The position numbers and the translations under genes are program-made. Source: URNF01 sp045634325 (lineage in GTDB: Bacteria; Bacillota; Clostridia; Oscillospirales; Acutalibacteraceae). Taken from it: a stretch of 9,699 nt of DNA. Location of the stretch: positions 1 through 9,699 of the forward strand of contig JAZRAA010000006.1 of NCBI GenBank assembly GCA_045634325.1, read 5' to 3'. Below the pieces are notes generated by a model that searched no databases, was not told where the DNA came from, and saw nothing but the letters and a program-made list of their open reading frames with translations. Shown one piece after another: positions 1 through 6,600 of the stretch. The stretch's first letter is position 1; every line of letters starts with the position of its first letter.

Positions 1-1
1 C

Positions 2-214
2 AAAGGCGAATACTGGTTCGTCAAGAACAAACTGGACGGCTTGACCGCCCTTTTGGAGAAATGGGACGCCGGGAAGCTGGATTTCACGCCTACCTGTCCG
101 CGTTCCATTTACGACGTGCAAACCCGCGCTATGCGCGAATATTGCGCGATACTGGAACTCCGCGCCGTTGCGGAAGGCGTGACGCTGGAAGGGAGTGAAA
201 ATGTCGCTTCTTGA
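2..214 (+). CDS. C-terminal part of an unidentified phage protein (5' end outside window)
   Basis: The frame is open from the first bases of the window to a TGA at 212-214 and gives about 70 residues, starting KGEYWFVKNKLDGL and ending EGSENVAS. I do not recognise the family. The piece is mostly charged and predicted helical (LDGLTALLEKWDAG, AMREYCAILELRAVAEG), with no membrane segment or catalytic motif visible. It overlaps the start of the head-tail adaptor gene by about 14 bases, which suggests translational coupling within the late operon. By position, just upstream of an adaptor, it could be a head-tail connector or another small head-completion protein. That is inference from gene order only. 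Confidence 0.6.
   Translation, partial: KGEYWFVKNKLDGLTALLEKWDAGKLDFTPTCPRSIYDVQTRAMREYCAILELRAVAEGVTLEGSENVAS
191..195 (+). promoter_or_regulatory. Ribosome binding site deciding the start of the head-tail adaptor
   Basis: GGGAG lies 5 bases upstream of ATG 201. A GTG at 195 is also in frame but sits inside this motif and has no well-placed site of its own, so ATG 201 is preferred. Confidence 0.5.
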
Positions 215-563
215 CGATTTCGCCGCAACATGCGCGATAATGGAAAAACGCCGCACGTCCGACGGCGAGGGCGGTTACGCTATCGAATGGACGGAGGGCG
301 TGACGTTCAAGAACTACCAAGCGCGTGACACGTCCATGGAAGCCCGCCGCGCAGAGGCGCAAGGCGTCACGTCTGTTTATTCCGCGCTGGTTGATAAGGA
401 CGTGCCCATTGAGTACAACGACTATTTCAAGGACATGAACACGGGCTTGACATACCGGGTAACGAGTAACCCGGAGGAAAAGAAAGCGCCGGAAAGCGCG
501 TCGCCGTTCATTGCGGCCTTGAAGTTTTTCACGGCGGAACGAAAGGATTTGCCGCAATCATGA
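201..563 (+). CDS. Probable phage head-tail adaptor (head-tail joining) protein
   Basis: About 120 residues beginning MSLLDDFAATCAIMEKRR. The pattern 'short N-terminal helix, EKRRTSDGEGGY, W-x-EG, then a beta-rich body (SMEARRAEAQGVTSVYSALVDKDVP) and TYRVTSNPEE' resembles small head-tail adaptor proteins (SPP1 gp16-like family) of Bacillota siphophages, which close the connector and bind the tail. The length fits that family (roughly 100-125 residues). The gene overlaps the previous gene's end and its TGA overlaps the next ATG in an ATGA at 560-563, so it is probably translationally coupled on both sides. The family call is from overall resemblance and gene order; there is no diagnostic catalytic motif. 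Confidence 0.6.
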   Translation: MSLLDDFAATCAIMEKRRTSDGEGGYAIEWTEGVTFKNYQARDTSMEARRAEAQGVTSVYSALVDKDVPIEYNDYFKDMNTGLTYRVTSNPEEKKAPESASPFIAALKFFTAERKDLPQS

Positions 564-1320
564 CACAGCTTTTGCAAGGCGATTGTCTGGAACTGTTGCC
601 GCAGATACCCGCCGGAAGCGTTGATATGGTTCTATGCGACCTTCCGTTCGGCACGACCCGGAACGCGTGGGACTGCCCGATTCCTACCCCCCCCTATGGG
701 AAAATTTGGCAAGAGTTTGCAAGGATAACGCCGCAATGCTCTTTTTCAGTCAAATGCCATTCGCAGCAGAGCTTGTCATAAGTAACCGGAAAATGTTCCG
801 CTACGAGTGGATTTGGTGGAAGTCAAACAAGACGGGCTTTCTGAATGCGCGGCGTATGCCCCTGAAAGAGCATGAAAATATCCTTGTATTCTATCGGAGT
901 TTACCAACGTATAATCCGCAATTCATAGGAGATACGCCGCACACAATCCCAAAAAGCGGCAGAAAATCCAACAATTACGGAGCGTATGCGCCGTTACCGC
1001 CGCGCACAGTCAAGGGGTATTTTCCAAGCGACATTATCTCATTCCCGTGCATTTTCCATACGAACGAAACGCAAGTCCACCCCACGCAAAAGCCCGTGCC
1101 ATTGCTGGAATACCTGATACGCACATACACGGATGAGAGCGAAACTGTCCTTGACTGTTGCATGGGTTCTGGCAGTACCGGAGTAGCCGCCGTGAATACA
1201 GGCCGGAATTTTATAGGCATTGAGTTAGACGCCGGATATTTCGAGATAGCGCAGACGCGAATACAAGCCGCGCAGGAGGCGATTTCGCGTGAAGGCATAC
1301 AGGAACACATTGACATTTAA
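560..1320 (+). CDS. Beta-class DNA methyltransferase (probably adenine-N6), reading frame broken at a C8 tract
   Basis: Two frames together make one enzyme. Codons from ATG 560 give MTQLLQGDCLELLPQIPAG and catalytic motif IV D27-L-P-F30 (DPPY type). At the C run 687-694 the homologous frame moves by -1 and continues PLWENLARVCKDN to the TAA at 1318-1320. Joined there, the product would be 253 residues, normal for small PF01555-type enzymes. Later motifs are intact: YEWIWWKSNKTGFLNARRMP, the motif X-like HPTQKP (174-179), and SAM-binding motif I D199-C-C-M-G-S-G-S-T followed by IGIELD. The order IV, recognition region, X, I defines the beta class. Read without a shift, translation stops at 779-781 after 73 residues, lacking the SAM site. 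No restriction enzyme lies nearby, so it looks solitary. It starts in an ATGA overlap with the adaptor gene. Whether the shift is real, switchable or a sequencing error cannot be told here. Confidence 0.85.
687..694 (+). repeat. C8 homopolymer at the methyltransferase frameshift point
   Basis: Eight consecutive C are read in the upstream frame as ACC CCC CCC followed by TAT. With nine C (or six) the frame would continue CTA TGG GAA, giving the conserved PLWE segment. The run also provides C_CCC_CCC, on which both tRNAs could re-pair after a -1 slip. I see no strong hairpin just downstream. Confidence 0.85.
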
Positions 1321-1357
1321 CGCGCCTTGACGGGCGACGCGGCGATGGAGGCGAAAA

Positions 1358-1666
1358 ATGAAGCGTGAAGAAACTCCGCCTGATTTCGGGCGACACGGCG
1401 CATTTCTGGAAGAAGCGGTAGGGCATATTGTCAAGCACGACCCGGACGCGCTGGCTTTCATGGGCATTATGCCTAACGGTGAGTTTATGGGCGCGTACAA
1501 CCAAACGTCTATCAACGATAAACTGCTAATGGCAGGAAACATCCTGATTGACGCGTTTTTGGACGTGATTCAAGACAACGCGCTGGAAATCCGCGATATT
1601 CTGGAAAACGCGGAGGAAACGCAGGACGAATCGGAAGATGTGCCGGAAGAGGTTGACGCGACATGA
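1358..1666 (+). CDS. Small acidic protein of unknown function in the head-tail region
   Basis: 102 residues, starting at ATG 1358 with GGAGG at 1347-1351 (6-base spacer). I do not recognise the family. The middle, GAYNQTSINDKLLMAGNILIDAFLDVIQDNA, looks like a folded helical core. The last 25 or so residues are very acidic (NAEETQDESEDVPEE) and probably disordered. There is no signal peptide, membrane segment or Cys cluster. Its end overlaps the next gene by ATGA at 1663-1666, so its translation is probably coupled to the tail terminator candidate. By position it could be a minor head-tail component or a second passenger protein next to the methyltransferase. I cannot choose between these. Confidence 0.75.
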   Translation: MKREETPPDFGRHGAFLEEAVGHIVKHDPDALAFMGIMPNGEFMGAYNQTSINDKLLMAGNILIDAFLDVIQDNALEIRDILENAEETQDESEDVPEEVDAT

Positions 1667-2097
1667 CGAAACAGGCCGCGCTTCACTCATTTCTAAATTC
1701 CGCGATTCCAATAACGCCGCGCATTGACACGGAAGCGGGCGAAACGTTGAACTTTCTCCCGTTCTACCCTGTCGGAAACGTCCCTGACTATGCGCGGGAT
1801 AACTTCACAAAAGGGTGGAGTTACGGGACGTACACGCCTATATTTGACAGTTTCGGCGGCTCTCCCGTGTCAATCACCATTAACCTATGGGCGTACACGT
1901 CGCAGGAAAAGCCGCTCAATGACGCCGCAAACGCGCTGGCGCAAGCTGTCGGGTACGGAGGGAAAACCGTACCTTGCGACGGCGGTTTCATTTGGTTTCG
2001 GCGCGGTTCGCCGTGGGTGCAGAATCTTTACGAGGATGATGATAACATAAAACGGCGATATATCAATCTGACGGCGGAATACACGACCGCCGATTAA
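1663..2097 (+). CDS. Probable tail terminator / minor capsid-type protein
   Basis: 144 residues beginning MTKQAALHSFLNSAIPITPRID. It carries an alpha/beta pattern with a central helix (LNDAANALAQAVGYGG), then a strand-rich end (GGFIWFRRGSPWVQNLYEDDDNIKRRYINLTAEY). This length, the end 'RRYINLTAEY' and the place directly before the major tail protein fit the tail terminator/tail completion (minor capsid) proteins that cap the tail tube at the head side. There is no decisive motif, so the call rests mainly on gene order. The start is in an ATGA overlap with the upstream gene; a weak GAGG at 1649-1652 lies 10 bases upstream. Confidence 0.5.
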   Translation: MTKQAALHSFLNSAIPITPRIDTEAGETLNFLPFYPVGNVPDYARDNFTKGWSYGTYTPIFDSFGGSPVSITINLWAYTSQEKPLNDAANALAQAVGYGGKTVPCDGGFIWFRRGSPWVQNLYEDDDNIKRRYINLTAEYTTAD

Positions 2098-2117
2098 CGC
2101 GAAAGGAAGCGAACGCA

Positions 2118-2990
2118 TTGAAATACACGCAAATCAACCCGGACGACTTTCAAAAGCTGGTATTGAACGCTGGCGTTCTGTTAAAAGGCGCCGATTTCAA
2201 TCCCGCAACCGGGACTTATGACAAAAACAACATCTTAGGCATTACGTCGGGCGGCTTGTCGTTCAACGCCAATCCGAGTTATGAGGATTTCGGCTCCGAC
2301 ATGGACAACGTTCCGCCGAATACCAAACAGTTGAAGCGGATTACAAGCTATGACCCGGCGATTTCCGGGACGCTTATCAGCGTTGACGCCGCAAGTACGA
2401 AAATGCTCAACGGCGGCGCGGACATTGATTCCAGTGACGCGACGCACGTTGTACCGCGTACCGCGCTGGCAACCGCCGATTTCGCTGATTTGTGGCTTGT
2501 CGGCGATTACTCCGACGTGAACACGGGCGCAAACGCCGGATTTTTCGCTATTCTGTTGAAGAACGCGCTCAATACGGGCGGCTTCCAGTTGCAGACAACG
2601 AAAGACGGGAAGGGGCAGTTCTCTTTCGACTTCCACGGGCATTACGACCTTGAAGATATTGACAACGTTCCGTTCGAGGTTTACGTAAGCGCGGGAACGT
2701 CCTCTACTACCGTCGTTACGCTGTCCGCGCTGACGATTGCGGATACCACGCTTGCGCCCGCATTCTCCGCCGCTACCACCCGTTACACGGCGTCCACTAC
2801 CGACGCGACCAACGTTGTGACCGCTACCGCCACCGACACCACAAACGCGGCTGTGGCAATCCTTGTGAACGGCGCAAGCCTTACTTCCGGCACCACTGCG
2901 ACATGGAAAGCTGGGGCGAACACCGTCATTGTCACCGTTACGAACGGCGACGCGTCCAAACGCTACTCTATCACCGTGACAAAGAGTTGA
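2118..2990 (+). CDS. Major tail tube protein with C-terminal Ig-like (cadherin-like) domain
   Basis: 290 residues from a TTG start, with AGGAAG at 2104-2109 placed 8 bases upstream. No in-frame ATG occurs before residue 62, so TTG is the best start. Residues 1-192 form a beta-rich tail tube core: FQKLVLNAGVLLKG, GITSGGLSFNANPSYEDFG, DMDNVPPNTKQLKRI, then GQFSFDFHGHYDLEDIDNVPFEVYV. This pattern is typical of major tail proteins of Bacillota siphophages, which polymerise around the tape measure. Residues about 198-290 are a Thr/Ala-rich beta-sandwich of the cadherin-like type (LSALTIADTTLAPAFSAATTRYTA...), ending in the typical YSITVT strand. Such domains decorate the tail surface and may bind host or mucosal sugars (family knowledge). 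The fusion is in frame, so every copy would carry it. Position before the G/GT chaperones and tape measure supports the call. Confidence 0.85.
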   Translation: MKYTQINPDDFQKLVLNAGVLLKGADFNPATGTYDKNNILGITSGGLSFNANPSYEDFGSDMDNVPPNTKQLKRITSYDPAISGTLISVDAASTKMLNGGADIDSSDATHVVPRTALATADFADLWLVGDYSDVNTGANAGFFAILLKNALNTGGFQLQTTKDGKGQFSFDFHGHYDLEDIDNVPFEVYVSAGTSSTTVVTLSALTIADTTLAPAFSAATTRYTASTTDATNVVTATATDTTNAAVAILVNGASLTSGTTATWKAGANTVIVTVTNGDASKRYSITVTKS

Positions 2991-3003
2991 TTGGAGGCGG
3001 AAC

Positions 3004-3351
3004 GTGAAACTGACTGATTTCAAAGACGCCGACGCTATCCGCGTTGTCGCCGACCTTCTCCCGCACGTCGGGAACATTGCCAAAAACAGCGCCGTAGAGA
3101 AAGCCCGCAAGGGCTCTATGATGGATTTCGCCGCCGCGCTCTTGAAAGAGAATCCTGACGATATTCTCGCTATGCTGGCAATTCTGGATAACAAAGACCC
3201 GGCGGAATACCATTGCAACGCCGCGACTGTCATTGTTGACGTGTTCGGCATGGTTTCCGACCCGGCTCTGTTGGAGCTTTTTGGATTGCCGACGCGGACG
3301 CCGGAATCGTCTGGCTCTGCGTCGGCGAATACAGAGGCCCCGGAAGCGTAA
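3004..3351 (+). CDS. Tail assembly chaperone, G-type
   Basis: 115 residues from GTG 3004, with GGAGG at 2993-2997 and a 6-base spacer. It is helical (DADAIRVVADLLPHVGNIAKN, SMMDFAAALLKENPDDILAMLAILDNKD) and ends in a loose Ser/Ala/Glu tail (ESSGSASANTEAPEA) before TAA 3349-3351. Position between the major tail protein and the tape measure, size, and an open -1 frame running past its stop match the lambda G / GT pair. Those chaperones coat the tape measure and recruit tail tube subunits, and are absent from the finished tail (family knowledge). A slippery site and hairpin near residue 93 would divert a fraction of ribosomes into the T part. Confidence 0.8.
   Translation: MKLTDFKDADAIRVVADLLPHVGNIAKNSAVEKARKGSMMDFAAALLKENPDDILAMLAILDNKDPAEYHCNAATVIVDVFGMVSDPALLELFGLPTRTPESSGSASANTEAPEA
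3276..3328 (+). promoter_or_regulatory. Programmed -1 ribosomal frameshift signal: slippery T run plus hairpin
   Basis: In the G frame the bases read CTT TTT GGA at 3277-3285. A tRNA-Phe on TTT 3280-3282 can re-pair perfectly on TTT 3279-3281. Three bases later, 3286-3298 pairs with 3316-3328: 13 pairs, including the perfect GCCGACGC (3288-3295) with GCGTCGGC (3319-3326) and two G-T wobbles. After one bulged C (3299), 3300-3304 pairs with 3311-3315 around a 6-base loop. Such a stable hairpin a few bases past a slippery run is the usual -1 stimulator geometry. The weak point is that the upstream codon CTT cannot re-pair after the slip, so slippage would rest on one tRNA. Confidence 0.75.
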
Positions 3352-3611
3352 GCGCGTTTCTGGGATACTGTCGGGCGCGGTTGGAGCGCGACCGCAAAGA
3401 CGCCGTTTACCGCGCCTATATGACGGACGCGCTGGCGGCTATCGCTGAAAATACGCAACGGTTCGCGGGTGGAAAATCAATGGCGAAACGTTATGCGGAA
3501 ATTGCGGAACCGCGCCGCGCAAATCCTCTCGACCAATATACGGGCGACGGAATCATGGAGGAGGCTATGCGGCGTCTCTCCGCCGCCGGGTTGGAACCGC
3601 TCGAAATTTAA
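3282..3611 (+). CDS. T part of the GT tail assembly chaperone, reached by -1 frameshift
   Basis: The -1 frame is open from a TGA at 3237 to the TAA at 3609-3611. If ribosomes slip at TTT 3280-3282, the fusion has 93 residues of G plus 109 from this frame, about 202 in all. The added part reads WIADADAGIVWLCVGEYR, then RARLERDRKDAVYRAYMTDALAAIAEN, AGGKSMAKRYAEI and LSAAGLEPLEI: helical, charged and protein-like, as in other GT extensions. The first possible independent start (TTG 3381) has no ribosome binding site, and the protein-like sequence extends upstream of it, which favours expression by frameshifting. In lambda, GT binds both tape measure and tube protein. The tape measure gene follows 21 bases later. 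Confidence 0.75.
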   Translation, partial: WIADADAGIVWLCVGEYRGPGSVSAFLGYCRARLERDRKDAVYRAYMTDALAAIAENTQRFAGGKSMAKRYAEIAEPRRANPLDQYTGDGIMEEAMRRLSAAGLEPLEI

Positions 3612-3615
3612 CGGG

Positions 3616-3622
3616 AAGGAGG
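3616..3622 (+). promoter_or_regulatory. Strong ribosome binding site for the tape measure gene
   Basis: AAGGAGG lies 10 bases before TTG 3633, the only reasonable start ahead of the conserved N-terminus. The strong site may offset the weak TTG codon and the long spacer. Confidence 0.6.
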
Positions 3623-3632
3623 CGATTTAAGG

Positions 3633-6600
3633 TTGAATATTTTTGAACTTTTTGCCACGATTTCCTTGACAACATCCGGCTTTACAAGCGGCCTTAAAAA
3701 CGCCTCCGACGCTATGCAGTCATTCGGCGACCGCGTGGGCGCTATCGCTTCCACTGTCGGGAAGGCTGTGGAGACTGGGCTTGCCGTCGCTTCCGCCGCC
3801 GCCGTTAAATTCGCCAAAGATTCCGTTGACGTTGGAAAACAGTTTGACGCGGCTATGGCGAACGTTTCAGCGATTTCCGGCGCAACAGGAGAGGCGTTAA
3901 ATGATTTGCGGGAAACAGCTATCGCTATGGGCGGCTCTACCAGATTTTCCGCAACGGAAGCCGCCGACGCGCTGGGCTATATGGCTATGGCTGGATGGGA
4001 ACCGAAACAGATGATGGACGGCTTAAAGGGCGTTATGGACTTAGCCGCCGCGTCTGGGACTGACCTTGCCACGACCGCAGACATAGTGACGGACGCCCTT
4101 ACCGCGTTTGGACTGAAAGCGGAAGATTCCGCGCATTTCGCTGACGTGCTCGCTGTCGCGTCCAGTACGGCGAATACCAATGTCTCCATGATGGGCGAAA
4201 CGTTTAAATACGTCGCGCCGCTTGCCGGGACGCTGGGTTATAACATTGAGGATATGGCGGTTAGTATCGGCCTTATGGCGAACGCCGGAATTAAGGCGTC
4301 ACAGGCTGGTACGTCGCTCCGCGCTGGATTGTCGAAACTTGTCAAGCCGTCCAATGAAGCGATGGAAGCCTTAAAAAAGCTGGGCTTGACAGTGCAAGAA
4401 ATGAGCGATGAAGAAATCGCCGCCAAAACCGCCGCGCTTGAAAAGTCCGTGACGGCGCGTGAAAGGGCTTACTCCGATGAAGAGGACGCGTTGCAGGAAA
4501 GCCTTGACAAGCAATATGACGCCCTGAAAAAGTCCCTTGACGCCCGCTATGAAGCCGCTAAGGAAACGTATGATTCCGAATACGACGCCCTGAAAAAGTC
4601 TCTCGATAAGCAGTACGACGCGCAAAAAGAAGCGTTCGATGAGGAATACGAAGAACGCAAAAAGACGCTTGATAAAGCGTATGACGCCGCGAAGGACACT
4701 TACGATAAAGAGTACGAAGAGCGCAAAAAATCCCTTGAAGCCGCCTATGACGCGCTGGAAAAGACGCTGGACGATGAAGTTGAAGCCATGCAAGCGGCGC
4801 ATGAAAAGACGCTCGCTGACACGCAAAAGGCGAAGGAAGAAGAAGTCAAGGTATACGAGAAAGCGACTGAGGAGAAACTTGCGCTCATTGACACAGAGTA
4901 TCGGGAATCGCTCAAAAACACCGATAAGGACGAATACGACCGCCTGAAAAAACTCGATGACGAAATCGCCAAAATTCAAGCGGAATCGGATAAAGCGGCG
5001 CAAGAAGCGGAGGAAAACGAACGCAAACAGCGCAGAGCGGAATTGCAAGCGGCTATTGACAACGCCAAAAACATTGAGGCGCGTCATGAAGCGCGGAAAA
5101 AGCTCTCCGATTACGAAGAAAAAATCCGCCAAAAGGACGCGGAAGCAAAACGCAAAGCCGATATTGCCGACCTGAAAGCCAAAAAGGAACAAGTGAAGGA
5201 AGAGGCGAAAACGGCGCGTGAAGCCGCCAAAGAAAAGTATGAAGCCGACACCAAAGAAACCAAAGAGGGACGGGCGGAAGTGTTGGAGCAAATCAAAGAA
5301 TGGCAGAAGGAAGAGCTCGCAACGCTGAAAGCCAATCAAAAGGAAGATTTGAAGGCGCTCAAAGAATCCCGGAAGGAACAGCTTGAAGAAAAGCGGGAAT
5401 CCAACGCCACGGACTTGAAGGAACTGAAAGCCCTCAATGACGAACGCCTTGACAGTATCAGCGAATTGAACAAAAGCGAACTCAAAGAGCTGAAAGATTC
5501 ACACGCCGACCAGCTTTCCGCGCTGAAAGACGCCAACAGCGAACAACTCAAAGAACTGTCAAAAGCACATTCCAACCAGTTGTCCGCAATCAAAGACGGC
5601 AATGAGGACAAATTGAAGGAAGCCCAAAATGGCTACTCAAAGCAGTTGCAAGCCCTGAAAGACCACCACAAGGACGAACTGAAAGAGTACAAAGATTCCG
5701 TCAAGCAACAGACGGAAGCGCTTAAAAAGCAGGGCGAAGCTCGCGCCGCTGTCCTGACGGACGAAAACGGAAACACGCGGGATTTGATAAACTTTGACAA
5801 GGAGCATTTAGGGCTTATCAACATTCTGCGCGAAAAATTCAAGGGCATGACGGAAGCGGAGCAAAGCTCGACCGCCGCCGCGATATTCGGGCAAGAGGCC
5901 ATGTCCGGCTGGCTCGCTATCCTTAACGCAAGCGATGAGGATTTTGCAAAACTTGTCGCGCAAATCGACGTTGCAAGCGTAAGCAATGACAAATTCGCGG
6001 AAGCGATGAAAAACAACGGGTTCAGCGCGGACGCAATGCGGGAATCTATGGCGCGGCTTGGCGTCACTCAGGAAGAGTTTGACGCGGCCTTGAAGCAGTC
6101 AAACGGCAAAGTTAAGGATTTTCGGGAAGCGTTGCAAAAAGCGGCTGACAGCGGGACAACGCTTGATGACATTGACGGCAATCTCACAATGTCAGTTGAA
6201 GAGCTTACAAATGTCTTTGGCAAGATGTCCGCCGCCGCGATTATGGCGGGAACGCATGAAGATAGTCTCGCTGGAAGCGCAACAACGCTTGGAAGCGCGA
6301 TTGAAACGCTAAGAATCCGCATTGCGGATAAACTCAATCCCACAATCCGGGAATTTACGAAATTTGGGCAGGAAAGCGTTGTCAGCTTGACGAAAGCGTT
6401 TGAACGTGAAGAATCCGTGAATAAGCTGTCCGCCGCTATCCATGACGCCGAAGGGAATCTGCTGTCCGCAGGGCGTATAGCGGGTGTTCTGTCCGAAACG
6501 CTTTACTCCATGTCGGAAGAAGATAGGCAAATTGCAATCAGGGAACTTTTCGGCACGGACGATATAGATTACGTCAATTCCTTGTTGGATGAGAACGGCG

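Noticed and set aside
634..1320. Methyltransferase as a separate gene starting at ATG 634
   Set aside because: This start has no ribosome binding site, its first 20 or so residues are an out-of-frame reading of the true motif IV region, and the product would lack the catalytic DLPF. It is better read as the second half of a frameshifted gene.
1323..1336. Short inverted repeat in the gap after the methyltransferase as a terminator
   Set aside because: Only four pairs with a six-base loop and no T tract follow, and the operon clearly continues.
2235..3458. Long open frame (about 400 codons) on the - strand across the tail tube and chaperone genes
   Set aside because: It lies opposite two well-supported genes, its product is low-complexity (Arg, Ser, Val, Gly) without a recognisable domain, and it is explained by the codon bias of the + strand genes.
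3381..3611. T-type chaperone as an independent gene from TTG 3381
   Set aside because: There is no ribosome binding site, and the frame is protein-like well upstream of the TTG, reaching back to a slippery site with a strong hairpin.
4724..4730. C_AAA_AAA in the tape measure coiled coil as a second frameshift site
   Set aside because: It is explained by Lys-Lys codons in the repeats; the alternative frames give no recognisable product and I see no downstream structure comparable to the one at 3286.
4371..5339. Long - strand open frame opposite the tape measure coiled coil
   Set aside because: Its Phe/Leu/Arg-rich product is the antisense reading of the Lys/Glu/Asp-rich repeats, not an independent protein.
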